Below, piece after piece: positions 7,285 through 14,848 of a DNA stretch of 32,611 bases. The stretch covers positions 1 through 32,611 of the forward strand of contig SVLL01000018.1 in NCBI GenBank assembly GCA_015067935.1, given 5' to 3'. Each line of letters begins with the position of its first letter. The first letter of the stretch is position 1. Below the pieces are notes generated by a model. The model saw only the letters and a list, made by a program, of their open reading frames with translations. It had not been told where the DNA came from and did no database searches. The position numbers were made by a program, and so were the translations under genes. The stretch is from Oscillospiraceae bacterium. Its GTDB lineage: Bacteria > Bacillota > Clostridia > Oscillospirales > Oscillospiraceae.

Positions 7285-8928
7285 TCAGATGCTCTTCAAA
7301 ACGGTGTTGATTCTCTCCAGAGAACGCTCCTTGCCCAGAATCTGCATAACTGTATACAGGTCGGGAGAGTTTGTCTGACCGGTGACAGCCTGACGGATGA
7401 AGGTGGATACATCGGCAACTGTGCCGGGGAAGGCATCGGGGTCAGCCTTGTAAGCCTTCATATCGGTGGTGAAGCCGATTTCCTCAGTGATGGCCTTCAC
7501 TTTGTCAAACCACATTCCGGAGTCGTCTGCAGGATCATAGACGGAGAGGAACTTTTCAAGAACTGTACGGATAATGCCTTTATCGAATTTCTCGTCAAAT
7601 ACCGGCTTCTGCAGGTAATCGTCAAAGAACAGCCCCATATAGGGCTTGGCTTCTTTCCAAACGGCAATGTCCTTGCGAGGCTTTTTGCCGCCGCGTCCGA
7701 TAGCCAGGATGGAAACGGCGTAGTCCTTGTCAGCAGAGAGCTTTTCAGCAAAATCGGCGTCGAATTCCTTTGCCCACTCAAGCAGCAGGGTGTAAACTTC
7801 CTCAGCATTCATCTTGGAAATAACATTTTTGGAAACATCGGTCAGCTTTGCGTAGTCAAACAGATTGCCTGCAGGATTCAGCTTCTTGGGACTGAACTTA
7901 AAATCGGTAGCCGGAGCATCCGGATTGGCTCTTCGCCAGTCCTCATAATTGGAGTTGAGCAGCGTCATAATGTATTCGTAAACGGCTGCAACCGGGAAAC
8001 CCTCCGCCTTATAGAAGGTCAGTGCCAACTCGGGGTCCTTGCGTTTGCTCAGCTTGCGCTTGGAAGTTCCGTCCATCTTCATCAGCGGTCCGATATGCAC
8101 ATACTTGGGCAGCTTAAAGCCAAGGGCATTGAACAGCTGGATGTGGAAGGGCAAGGTGGGCAGCCATTCGTCGCCACGGACCACATGGGTAGTGCGCATC
8201 AGGTGATCATCCACCGCGTGGGCGAAGTGATAAGTGGGGATGCCATCGGATTTCAGCAGAACATGGTCCACATCGTTTTCAGTAATGGTCAGCTTACCCT
8301 TGACAACATCGTCAAACTTAAACTGATTTTCGATGGAACCGGTGCTGCGGAAGCGAAGAACCCAAGGATTGCCGGCGGCCAGCTGCTCCTGAATCTCCTC
8401 CATAGAGCGGTCGCGCCACATAGCATATTTGCCGTAATAACCGGTGGTTTCCTTGTTGGCTTCCTGAGTTTCCCGCATTGCAGCAAGCTGTTCTTCAGTG
8501 CAGAAGCAGGGGTATGCCTTGCCTTCACTCACCAGCTTTTTGGCATAGACATGGTAAATGCCTGCCCTCTGACGCTGACGGTAGGGACCGTAAGTGCCGG
8601 CATCACCGTCGATGGTTGCACCTTCGTCAAATTGAATGCCATAGTGCTTCAATGTGTTGATCAGCACTTCAACTGCGCCGGGAACCTCACGCTTTGCGTC
8701 GGTATCCTCCACACGCAGGAACAGCACGCCGCCGCTCTGGTGGGCCATCCGTTCAGAGGTCAGGCCCTGTACCAGATTGCCCAGATGGACAAAGCCGGTG
8801 GGGGAGGGGGCCATACGGGTGATGACAGCGCCCTCAGGCGCATTCCGTGCAGGGAAACGCTCCTCCAGCATTTCGGGAGTATCGGTTACATCCGGGAACA
8901 AAATTTCAGCAAGTTTTTGATAGTCCAT
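7285..8928 (-). CDS. gltX: Glutamyl-tRNA synthetase
   Basis: This class I aminoacyl-tRNA synthetase charges tRNA(Glu), and in bacteria lacking glutaminyl-tRNA synthetase also tRNA(Gln) for later amidation. The 547-residue protein has the HIGH-type motif in APSPTGFVHLGN (HLGN at 48-51), the glutamate-site region FLRVEDTDAKR (about 70-80), and the KMSKS-type motif KLSKR (292-296). It ends with the helical anticodon-binding domain. It is somewhat longer than the 470-490 residues of many bacterial enzymes, which fits a form common in Clostridia. It begins 18 bases after the stop of the peptidase gene; its binding site GAGGTAA overlaps that intergenic gap, so the two form an operon. No T-box leader is seen. 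Confidence 0.96.
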   Translation of the reverse strand: MDYQKLAEILFPDVTDTPEMLEERFPARNAPEGAVITRMAPSPTGFVHLGNLVQGLTSERMAHQSGGVLFLRVEDTDAKREVPGAVEVLINTLKHYGIQFDEGATIDGDAGTYGPYRQRQRAGIYHVYAKKLVSEGKAYPCFCTEEQLAAMRETQEANKETTGYYGKYAMWRDRSMEEIQEQLAAGNPWVLRFRSTGSIENQFKFDDVVKGKLTITENDVDHVLLKSDGIPTYHFAHAVDDHLMRTTHVVRGDEWLPTLPFHIQLFNALGFKLPKYVHIGPLMKMDGTSKRKLSKRKDPELALTFYKAEGFPVAAVYEYIMTLLNSNYEDWRRANPDAPATDFKFSPKKLNPAGNLFDYAKLTDVSKNVISKMNAEEVYTLLLEWAKEFDADFAEKLSADKDYAVSILAIGRGGKKPRKDIAVWKEAKPYMGLFFDDYLQKPVFDEKFDKGIIRTVLEKFLSVYDPADDSGMWFDKVKAITEEIGFTTDMKAYKADPDAFPGTVADVSTFIRQAVTGQTNSPDLYTVMQILGKERSLERINTVLKSI

Positions 8929-8946
8929 TGTATATTTACCTCATTT

Positions 8947-10086
8947 TTACATATTATCCAGTACGAACTGAATGAATACATTGGGAGCAATGTCAAGCAC
9001 ATCCTCGTTGACGGTCATTTTCCCGTTGTGCAGGGGGGCAAACTTACCATCTGCGGGCATCGCACCGAGGCAGAACATTGCACTTGGCTTGCAGAGGGTA
9101 TAGTAGGCAAAATCCTCCGCACCCATTGTCAGTGGGGATTCATAAAGCTTATCCCTTCCCACAATTTTTTCTGCGGTTTGAATGATTGCATCAGCAACAG
9201 CTGTGTCGTTGATCAGTACAGGATAGTACTTGGTGGTTTCAACAATAGCACTGCCGCCCATATCCGTTGCCACGCCCTGTGAAATCTGCTCAATGCGTTT
9301 ATAAATATGCTCGTCAAGCTCATTGCTGTGAGTACGGATGGTGCCGTGCATCATTACATAGTCGCAGACAACATTATTTGCTTTTCCACCGTGAATCTCA
9401 CCGATGCCGATGATCACAGGATCAAAGGGGTTCAATTCTCTGGCGCGCATAATCTGAATGTCTGTACATACACGAACGGCCATTGCAATGGCATCCACAC
9501 CCTGATGAGGCTTTGCAACATGGCAGGATTTGCCGTATAAATGGACCTTAAAGCCGTGGCTGCCGGCGTTTTGGCAGATTTTGTTTATGGATACTGTTCC
9601 GGAAGGCTTGTCCGGATAGAGATGGCACCCAATCATCATATCGACCTGATCCATCAGACCGTCATCACAAAGGGTTTTTGCACCGCCGGGACCTTCCTCA
9701 GCTGATTGGAACACGAATTTGACGCAGCACTGAATTTCTTTTTCCATTTCCTTCAGCTTTTTGGCGGTACCCAGAAGCATTGCTGTATGGCAATCATGAC
9801 CGCAGGCGTGCATTTTACCCGGGTGGGTGGAAGCAAAGGAAAGCCCCGTTTCTTCCTGAACGGGAAGCGCATCCATATCTGCTCGGATCGCAATGGTTTT
9901 ATTGCCGATGCCTTCATTTAATGTGGCAACAATACAGGACTTTCCATAAGTCTCCGTATAAGGCAAGCCAATGGCTTCCAGTTCTCGGCGAACAAGAGCG
10001 AGGGTTTTGGGAAGCTCAAATCCAATTTCAGGAATCTGATGCAACTGCCGACGAATATTGATGATATAATTCTTGTCTGCTTTCAA
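8947..10086 (-). CDS. M20-family metallopeptidase/amidohydrolase
   Basis: The 379-residue cytoplasmic enzyme belongs to the M20D amidohydrolase group, which removes acyl or aminoacyl groups with a two-metal centre. The motifs are ADMDALPVQEETG, HACGHDCHTAMLLG (metal-binding His, and Cys/His typical of the group), the catalytic EEG in SAEEGPGGAK, a central histidine-rich dimerisation region, and the C-terminal metal-site MGAEDFAYY. The start is a TTG at 10086: GGAGGGAGG lies about 7 bases upstream. A longer in-frame TTG at 10104 overlaps that same binding site and is rejected. Members act on N-acetyl-diaminopimelate, hippurate or indole-acetyl amino acids; the substrate here is not identifiable. 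It heads the operon with gltX and has its own promoter. Confidence 0.92.
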   Translation of the reverse strand: MKADKNYIINIRRQLHQIPEIGFELPKTLALVRRELEAIGLPYTETYGKSCIVATLNEGIGNKTIAIRADMDALPVQEETGLSFASTHPGKMHACGHDCHTAMLLGTAKKLKEMEKEIQCCVKFVFQSAEEGPGGAKTLCDDGLMDQVDMMIGCHLYPDKPSGTVSINKICQNAGSHGFKVHLYGKSCHVAKPHQGVDAIAMAVRVCTDIQIMRARELNPFDPVIIGIGEIHGGKANNVVCDYVMMHGTIRTHSNELDEHIYKRIEQISQGVATDMGGSAIVETTKYYPVLINDTAVADAIIQTAEKIVGRDKLYESPLTMGAEDFAYYTLCKPSAMFCLGAMPADGKFAPLHNGKMTVNEDVLDIAPNVFIQFVLDNM

Positions 10087-10114
10087 TAAAATACCTCCCT
10101 CCAAATTTTTTGAT

Positions 10115-10144
10115 ATTATATCACAGATATGGTTGTAAAGTCAA
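10115..10144 (-). promoter_or_regulatory. Promoter of the peptidase-gltX operon
   Basis: On the minus strand TTGACT (10144-10139) and a perfect TATAAT (10120-10115) are 18 bases apart, just upstream of the GGAGGGAGG ribosome binding site. Confidence 0.7.
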
Positions 10145-10174
10145 TTTATCTGTGGGTAGAAAGTCATTTTCTCG

Positions 10175-10203
10175 TTGCGTTTTTCGGATTGTTGTGTTAG
10201 AAT
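10175..10203 (+). promoter_or_regulatory. Promoter of trpS
   Basis: TTGCGT (10175-10180) and TAGAAT (10198-10203) are spaced by 17 bases, 30 bases before the trpS ATG. The leader is too short for a T-box. Confidence 0.7.
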
Positions 10204-10233
10204 ACAAGAAATTGTAAAAACGAGGCGGTAATT

Positions 10234-11247
10234 ATGGAAAAAATCGTTGCAAAGAAAAGAATGTTATCCGGCATCAAGCCCTCAGGCGATCTGACCTTGG
10301 GTTCTTATCTAGGTGCCGTAAAGAATTGGGCGGAGCGTGCAGATGAGTATGACTGCTTCTACTTTATGGCGGATTTGCACGCCATCACTGTTCGGCAGAA
10401 TCCTGCGGACCTGCGGCGCCGCACGCTGGAGCAGCTGGCCCAGTATATTGCCTGCGGCTTGGACCCGGAGAAAAATACGCTGTTCATCCAGAGCCATGTG
10501 CATCAGCACGCGGAGCTGGGCTGGGTGCTGGATTGCTACTCTATGTTCGGAGAGCTGAGCCGTATGACCCAGTTTAAGGATAAGTCTGCTAAAAACGCGG
10601 ACAATATCAATGCAGGTCTGTTTACTTATCCCAGTTTGATGGCAGGCGATATTTTGCTCTACCAGCCGGATCTGGTGCCCGTCGGCGAGGATCAGAAGCA
10701 GCATGTGGAGTTGACTCATGTGATCGCCCGTCGCTTTAACAGCATCTACGGTGATGTGTTCAAGATTCCTGAGCCTTTTATCCCCAAGGTGGGTGCCCGT
10801 GTGATGAGCCTGACAAATCCCTTGGCCAAAATGTCCAAGTCCGAGAATGAGGACACCGGCCGCGTTCTGCTGATGGATCCTCCAGAGGTGATTATGAAGC
10901 AGTTCAAGCGGGCCATTACCGATTCCGACACAGAGAACTGCGTCCGCTATGATAAAGAAAATAAGCCCGGCGTTGCCAATTTGATGACCATCTACAGTGC
11001 AGTGACCGGTAAAAGCTTCGAGGAGATTGAAGCCGAATTTGCCGGTAAGGGCTACGGCGCATTCAAGCCTATGGTTGGAGAAGCCGTTGTAGAGCATCTG
11101 CGCCCCATCCGGGAGGAGGCAACTCGCCTGATGAAGGACAAGGGCTATCTTGAAAGCGTCTACCGTGACGGTGCCCAGAAGGCTTCCTATGTTGCAGAGA
11201 AAACCTTGCGTAAGGTTTATAAGAAGGTTGGTTTTGTGGCCAAATAA
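10234..11247 (+). CDS. trpS: Tryptophanyl-tRNA synthetase
   Basis: This class Ic synthetase attaches tryptophan to tRNA(Trp). The 337-residue protein has SGIKPSGDLTLGSYLGA, with the HIGH-type motif at about 21-24, the tryptophan-pocket region MADLHAIT and PVGEDQKQHVELT, and a perfect KMSKS at 199-203. The length is standard. The ATG at 10234 follows CGAGGCGG and a clear promoter. It is divergent from the peptidase operon and ends in a strong hairpin shared with the convergent CHAP gene. No T-box or other tryptophan-responsive leader is visible in the 30-base leader, so regulation by uncharged tRNA is not expected here. Confidence 0.97.
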   Translation: MEKIVAKKRMLSGIKPSGDLTLGSYLGAVKNWAERADEYDCFYFMADLHAITVRQNPADLRRRTLEQLAQYIACGLDPEKNTLFIQSHVHQHAELGWVLDCYSMFGELSRMTQFKDKSAKNADNINAGLFTYPSLMAGDILLYQPDLVPVGEDQKQHVELTHVIARRFNSIYGDVFKIPEPFIPKVGARVMSLTNPLAKMSKSENEDTGRVLLMDPPEVIMKQFKRAITDSDTENCVRYDKENKPGVANLMTIYSAVTGKSFEEIEAEFAGKGYGAFKPMVGEAVVEHLRPIREEATRLMKDKGYLESVYRDGAQKASYVAEKTLRKVYKKVGFVAK

Positions 11248-11252
11248 AACTG

Positions 11253-11281
11253 CTGCCCACGGAAATTCCGTGGGCAGTTTT
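11253..11281. terminator. Bidirectional terminator between trpS and the CHAP gene
   Basis: CTGCCCACGG (11253-11262) and CCGTGGGCAG (11268-11277) pair around AAATT, followed by TTTT on the plus strand and flanked by AAAA on the other side. It lies between two convergent stops (11247 and 11281). Confidence 0.85.
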
Positions 11282-11922
11282 CAATGATTCACTTTTGATG
11301 TATAGTCAGGGAGACCGTAACCGCGGATGGTTACATCATTGATGGGAATATAGCGGTATGTGACCTGTTCACCTGCATTGCCTTCGATCACTTTTATAAA
11401 GCCAAGGCAGGTTCCCACAACAATGCCCACATGGTCGGACCAGGCGGTGCATTCACCGGGTCTTCGGTTCTGTGTGCAGTAGAATATGTAGTCGCCGGGC
11501 AAGGGTACATAGTCATCTGCTTCTTCCCAGCAGCCAAGTGCAGAAAACAGGTTGATTTGTCTTTCGCAGCCGCATTCAGTGGGGATAATATCCGTCAGAC
11601 CGGTTTGAATAGCAACCACACTTCCAAAGGTTGCGCACCAGTTGTCATCGTATTTTACAAGATAACCCTGCGCCAGCGGTTCGTGGGCGTTATAAAGATC
11701 AATGATCGGAATATGGGAATTATTACTCTCCTTGCTGCCCAACCAGTCTTCAGCTGTTGACACAACCTGAAGCCGGAGTGCCTTTTCCTCTTCGCTAACC
11801 CGGCGTGCAAATCCAAACTCCAGAGTATTCAGGATAATCGCAACAGCAACGATTCCGACGACCAGAAATGCGGCTATGATTCCGAGAATCCATTTAAGTT
11901 TTTGCTTTTTTGTGTGCGGCAT
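11281..11922 (-). CDS. Membrane-anchored CHAP-domain protein (putative cell-wall hydrolase)
   Basis: The 213-residue product has a lysine-rich start, one transmembrane segment (about 10-32) and an external domain resembling CHAP cysteine amidases or endopeptidases that cut peptidoglycan stem peptides. The likely catalytic residues are Cys96 in DDNWCATF and His164 in SDHVGIVV, with the acid or Asn in VIEGNAG (about 180-182). The segment LPGDYIFY is also typical of the fold. The ATG at 11922 is chosen since AAGGGG lies 7 bases upstream; another ATG at 11928 is too close to it. It has its own TATAAT promoter overlapping the end of the preceding small gene, but could also receive read-through from that operon. 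The wall-cutting role is inferred from family membership. Confidence 0.8.
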   Translation of the reverse strand: MPHTKKQKLKWILGIIAAFLVVGIVAVAIILNTLEFGFARRVSEEEKALRLQVVSTAEDWLGSKESNNSHIPIIDLYNAHEPLAQGYLVKYDDNWCATFGSVVAIQTGLTDIIPTECGCERQINLFSALGCWEEADDYVPLPGDYIFYCTQNRRPGECTAWSDHVGIVVGTCLGFIKVIEGNAGEQVTYRYIPINDVTIRGYGLPDYTSKVNH

Positions 11923-11950
11923 ATGCATTCCCCTTAATGGTTATGCTTTC

Positions 11951-11979
11951 ATTATAGCAGAGCGTTCCGGAAAATACAA
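11951..11979 (-). promoter_or_regulatory. Promoter of the CHAP gene
   Basis: On the minus strand TTGTAT (11979-11974) and TATAAT (11956-11951) are 17 bases apart. The -35 lies two bases from the stop of the upstream small gene. Confidence 0.6.
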
Positions 11980-11980
11980 G

Positions 11981-12265
11981 CTACAGAAAGAGATACAAAG
12001 CAAGGGTCAGGAGCCAGTTGTTTTTATTGTCCTCGCAATCGCCTGCCATCAGAAGAAGCAGAAGAATAATCATCAAATCTCCCGTGTCAAGATTCTTGGG
12101 CAATAGTTGCCGTAGGAAGGTAAATGCACCGTCCGTCCGCCGCTGAGGTGGTGACGCTGGTGCGCTGACGGGCTCCGGATGGGGCTGGGGCGGCTGCGGT
12201 GGGGGAGTAGCAATTCGGTTTTTCTGGAAAGAGCCGTCTTGTTGGGGAATATATCGGTTATACAT
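11981..12265 (-). CDS. Small proline-rich protein with hydrophobic C-terminus
   Basis: I cannot name a function for this 94-residue protein. After an N-terminal Tyr/Gln-rich stretch it has a proline-rich segment (residues about 20-42, TPPPQPPQPHPEPV) and then a C-terminal hydrophobic pair, LMIILLLLLMAGD and NWLLTLALYLFL, split by the charged linker CEDNKNN. Two short hydrophobic stretches with a polar turn suggest membrane association. AGGAAGGTGA precedes the ATG by about four bases and contains the stop codon of the gene before it, so the two are coupled. It is the third member of a three-gene run of tiny genes. Confidence 0.7.
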   Translation of the reverse strand: MYNRYIPQQDGSFQKNRIATPPPQPPQPHPEPVSAPASPPQRRTDGAFTFLRQLLPKNLDTGDLMIILLLLLMAGDCEDNKNNWLLTLALYLFL

Positions 12266-12269
12266 TCTG

Positions 12270-12620
12270 TCACCTTCCTAACCCACTGAGAATCCCACTG
12301 CCCAAAATGCCGGATGCCAGATTTGCCAGCTTTGCCGCACGCATAGCTTTGCCCAGTTTTTCAATGCGCTGTGAAGTCAGATATGGGCGCAGAGCCTGCA
12401 GCAGACATTGTTGGTTTTGATCGATATTTGCTGAATTGGCAATTCCGGCAAGCTTTGTGAGCATTCCCACATCGAACCCCTCGGGCAGTGGGCTTGGCTG
12501 TTGAATTTCAGGCGTGGGCGGTGGAGGTGTTCCGCCCAGCTGTTGCGCCATATTCATAATCTGTGCCATCATTTCGGGATTCCCGAAGATCGCACCAAGC
12601 TTGGATTCCATATCCTCCAT
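12270..12620 (-). CDS. Small uncharacterised protein, second gene of the trio
   Basis: The 116-residue product starts MEDMESKLGAIFGNPEMM. It has a helical Met/Gln-rich N-terminus (MAQIMNMAQQLGG), a proline-rich linker (about residues 30-50), and a C-terminal helical half ending in a glycine-rich ILGSGILSGLGR. The same frame stays open far upstream to 12878, but that extension overlaps the gene before it. The ATG at 12620 lies two bases after that gene's stop with a G-run just before, which is the economical reading. Function is unknown. The resemblance in style (Met/Gln/Pro-rich, MAQIM and MMKIAG motifs) between this and the gene before suggests that they work together. Confidence 0.7.
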   Translation of the reverse strand: MEDMESKLGAIFGNPEMMAQIMNMAQQLGGTPPPPTPEIQQPSPLPEGFDVGMLTKLAGIANSANIDQNQQCLLQALRPYLTSQRIEKLGKAMRAAKLANLASGILGSGILSGLGR

Positions 12621-12622
12621 AG

Positions 12623-12856
12623 TTACCCCCGCAGCTGTTTCATCAGTTCCTGACCTGCCGGTGAATTGAGAAATGCGGTAAGAGTCTTTTGCACCTGCTG
12701 AAAATCTCCGGCCTGCGCCTGCGCAATTGCGGACTCCAATTCCTTCGGATGGCTGTTTTGCAGCTGCGCGAGTGCCGCCTGTCCTTGTGGAGTGCCCGCT
12801 ATTTTCATCATCTGCTCTATGGGAAGCCCCTGGGGAATCTTGGGCGGTTGTTGCAT
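12623..12856 (-). CDS. Small uncharacterised protein, first gene of the trio
   Basis: The 77-residue protein starts MQQPPKIPQGLPIEQMMKIAG and is otherwise helical and rich in Gln, Ala and Lys. No signal peptide, membrane segment or metal motif is seen. GGAGGTGG seven bases before the ATG is a strong ribosome binding site. The stop is followed after two bases by the ATG of the next gene, and that gene's stop overlaps the third gene's binding site, so the trio reads as a tightly coupled operon. Similar small genes probably exist in related clostridia, but I cannot name the family. Confidence 0.72.
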   Translation of the reverse strand: MQQPPKIPQGLPIEQMMKIAGTPQGQAALAQLQNSHPKELESAIAQAQAGDFQQVQKTLTAFLNSPAGQELMKQLRG

Positions 12857-12883
12857 AAAAAGGCCACCTCCTATTCAAACTTC

Positions 12884-12912
12884 ATAATACTATATGCGAT
12901 TACCTCTGAAAA
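12884..12912 (-). promoter_or_regulatory. Possible promoter of the three-gene operon
   Basis: On the minus strand TTTTCA and TATTAT have a 17-base spacer. An alternative is TATAGT five bases upstream with TTGCAC at 19 bases. Both are weak. Confidence 0.3.
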
Positions 12913-12947
12913 AGTGCAAAAAAGGAATGGAAATTCCGAATACTCTG

Positions 12948-12956
12948 TGTTATACT
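12948..12956 (+). promoter_or_regulatory. Extended -10 promoter of the phosphoesterase-coaX operon
   Basis: TG-T-TATACT is an extended -10 element. No good -35 is present at 17 bases (TGGAAA), which is usual for this promoter type. The ribosome binding site follows within 5 bases of the -10, so the leader is extremely short. Confidence 0.5.
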
Positions 12957-12974
12957 TAAAAAGGAGGCGATGTG

Positions 12975-13469
12975 ATGAGGATACTGGTTCTGTCTGATTC
13001 TCACAGCACCTTGCGTTTTATGCGCAGTGCGGTAGAGAAGCTAAAGCCGGATTCGATCGTGCATCTTGGCGACTTCTTTCAGGATGGTCAGGTCATTAAA
13101 GAGGAGTGCCCCCACATCTCTTTTTATCAGGTTCCGGGCAATTGCGATAATTTTCGGATGGAGCACATGGAACCGGAGACCCTCTGCTGCAAGGTTTGCG
13201 GCGTGCGTCTCTTTATGACCCACGGACACAAGCATTATGTAAAAACCGGCTTGTATTACTTAAAAGAGGATGCAAAGGCTTCTTTTGCAGATGCAGCACT
13301 GTTTGGACATACCCATACACCTTATTGTAAGCTGGAGGACGGCCTGTGGGTTTTGAATCCGGGCAGCTGCGGTAACGGTGGCCGCACCGTGGGCATTATT
13401 GAAGCGGAAGCAGGGCAAATTATCAGATGTAAGATCCTCCAAGCGGAGGAATGGGAGGAAATCCTATGA
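12975..13469 (+). CDS. YfcE/MJ0936-type metallophosphoesterase
   Basis: The 164-residue protein has all five motifs of the calcineurin-like phosphoesterase fold: SDSH (residues 7-10), HLGD, GNCD, THGH and GHTH. This small subfamily hydrolyses phosphodiesters in vitro with Mn or other divalent metals; the natural substrate is generally unknown. The ATG at 12975 is preferred over the in-frame GTG three bases earlier, as AAGGAGG is seven bases before the ATG. Its stop overlaps the coaX start as ATGA (13466-13469), so the two genes are translationally coupled. A functional tie with coenzyme A synthesis is possible but not shown by the sequence. Confidence 0.9.
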   Translation: MRILVLSDSHSTLRFMRSAVEKLKPDSIVHLGDFFQDGQVIKEECPHISFYQVPGNCDNFRMEHMEPETLCCKVCGVRLFMTHGHKHYVKTGLYYLKEDAKASFADAALFGHTHTPYCKLEDGLWVLNPGSCGNGGRTVGIIEAEAGQIIRCKILQAEEWEEIL

Positions 13470-14236
13470 TTTTAGTGGTAGATATCGGCAATTCCAATGT
13501 GGTTATCGGCGGCGTGGAAGGGGAAAAGATCCTTTTTGAGGCCCGTCTTCGCACGGATGCCACAAAGACTTCTGATGAATATTGTATCGATTTAAAGAGT
13601 ATCTTGGACATTTATGGAGCATACAGAGAAACAGTGGAAGGCTCTATTATTGCATCCGTTGTACCTCAGGTCCTCAATACGATGCAGACCGCAGTAATGA
13701 AGCTGACCGGCAAGAAGGCGTTGGTTGTTGGTCCCGGTCTGAAGACCGGCTTGAATATTGCCATTGACAACCCGTCCCAGACCGGTGCGGATCTGGTAGT
13801 GGGCTGTGTCGCTGCGCTGCGGGAGCATAAAGCACCGATGATCGTCATTGATATGGGTACCGCAACGACAATGGTGGTTTTGGACAAAAACGGTGCCCTG
13901 ATTGGCGGTTCCATCAGTCCCGGTGTAAAGATTTCTATGGATGCGCTGACGGGTGGTACTGCGCTGCTCCCCGGTCTGCAGCTGGATCAACCGAAGAAAG
14001 CAATCGGGCGCAATACTACCGATTGTATGCGCAGCGGCATTATGCTGGGTGCTGCCTGTATGCTTGACGGTATGATCGACCGGATGGAAGAGGAGCTTGG
14101 CTATAAGACCAAGGTTATTGTTACCGGTGGCATCGCCAAATTTGTGGTGCCTATGTGCCGCAAGGAAATGATCTATGATAAGGACCTTTTGATCAAGGGC
14201 CTTGCGATTCTTTACCGGGAGAATAAACGCTCTTGA
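13466..14236 (+). CDS. coaX: Type III pantothenate kinase
   Basis: CoaX phosphorylates pantothenate, the first step of coenzyme A synthesis, using a monovalent-cation-dependent ASKHA-fold kinase that is insensitive to CoA feedback. The 256-residue protein shows the phosphate motif DIGNSNVVIGG at the N-terminus, TGADLVVG, the second phosphate motif DMGTATTM, GGSISPGV and, near the end, the adenosine-side VTGGIAKF. Length and order are canonical. The frame is open five codons further upstream, but the ATG at 13466 has GGGAGG seven bases upstream, overlaps the preceding stop by four bases and begins at the usual MILVVDIGN. Confidence 0.96.
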   Translation: MILVVDIGNSNVVIGGVEGEKILFEARLRTDATKTSDEYCIDLKSILDIYGAYRETVEGSIIASVVPQVLNTMQTAVMKLTGKKALVVGPGLKTGLNIAIDNPSQTGADLVVGCVAALREHKAPMIVIDMGTATTMVVLDKNGALIGGSISPGVKISMDALTGGTALLPGLQLDQPKKAIGRNTTDCMRSGIMLGAACMLDGMIDRMEEELGYKTKVIVTGGIAKFVVPMCRKEMIYDKDLLIKGLAILYRENKRS

Positions 14237-14261
14237 ATCCCGGGATGAAATGTGCTAGAAT
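14233..14261 (+). promoter_or_regulatory. Promoter of the small membrane protein
   Basis: TTGAAT (14233-14238) overlaps the coaX stop codon, and TAGAAT (14256-14261) lies 17 bases on, with an extended TG one base upstream. The gene can therefore be transcribed independently of coaX. Confidence 0.65.
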
Positions 14262-14289
14262 AGCATAAATTACTTCTGGAGGTGGTTCG

Positions 14290-14709
14290 GTGCGCTTTTT
14301 GGACAGTATTTCCAATCAGTGGAAGAAATTCCTGCGTAAGTGGCAGGATATGAAATTGCAGAATAATGATGAATCACAGCCGCTGACAGCAAAAATTCTT
14401 CGCTTTTGGTATAAGTTGGAGAAATTCAAGAAGCTGATCCTGGCTGTTCCTGTAGCTGCGCTGACACTGGTGCTGGCAATGGTGAATCTGATCAAGCTGC
14501 CTGCTCTGGTGGGATTTGGCTTGCAGGCCGACGGAACTTATTCCTTTCAAATTATCCGTGAGGTCGCTGTGCTTGCCCCTATGGTGGTTACGGCAGTATG
14601 CTTGCTGCTGATGTTTGCATCCAAAAGGACGCTTACGCCTTGGATGGTCAGTGTTTTCTCCCTTTTGCTGCCTTTGATCATTTTGCTTACGAATACCTTT
14701 CCCGGTTGA
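14290..14709 (+). CDS. Small membrane protein of unknown function
   Basis: The 139-residue protein starts at a GTG (14290) preceded by TGGAGGTGG. It has a basic, amphipathic N-terminal 45 residues (many Lys, Arg, Trp) followed by three likely membrane helices: about 47-70, 90-109 and 115-136. The basic head suggests that the N-terminus is cytoplasmic. No enzymatic motif or named family is recognised. It has its own promoter within the end of coaX and ends in a strong terminator, which isolates it from the large array downstream. Confidence 0.75.
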   Translation: MRFLDSISNQWKKFLRKWQDMKLQNNDESQPLTAKILRFWYKLEKFKKLILAVPVAALTLVLAMVNLIKLPALVGFGLQADGTYSFQIIREVAVLAPMVVTAVCLLLMFASKRTLTPWMVSVFSLLLPLIILLTNTFPG

Positions 14710-14713
14710 TTTA

Positions 14714-14746
14714 AATACCTGCCGCGAACTGCGGCAGGTATTTTTT
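14714..14746 (+). terminator. Strong terminator before the giant-gene array
   Basis: AATACCTGCCGC (14714-14725) and GCGGCAGGTATT (14731-14742) form a 12-base stem with loop GAACT, continued by a T-run to 14746. Confidence 0.92.
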
Positions 14747-14782
14747 GTACCTTAATTTCTGTGCATATTCGTCAAGTAGATA

Positions 14783-14810
14783 TTGACAAAAAACGCAGAA
14801 ATTGTATAAT
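14783..14810 (+). promoter_or_regulatory. Consensus promoter of giant gene 1
   Basis: Perfect TTGACA (14783-14788) and TATAAT (14805-14810) are spaced by 16 bases. A TTGCAA motif occurs at 14824-14829 in the leader. AAGGAGG precedes the ATG at 14849. Confidence 0.85.
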
Positions 14811-14848
14811 GTAACATAGGTTTTTGCAAACCAAAAAGGAGGACAATT

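Noticed and set aside
7180..9282. Open frame of 700 codons on the plus strand, opposite gltX and the peptidase gene
   Set aside because: It is in codon register with gltX, which has unmistakable synthetase motifs; no binding site precedes it.
10145..10233. T-box or tryptophan-sensing leader before trpS
   Set aside because: The promoter lies only 30 bases before the start codon, leaving no room for a T-box; no antiterminator sequence is present.
12621..12878. Longer form of the second small gene (202 residues, starting at 12878)
   Set aside because: The extension overlaps nearly all of the first small gene, which has the strong ribosome binding site; the ATG at 12620 directly follows that gene's stop.
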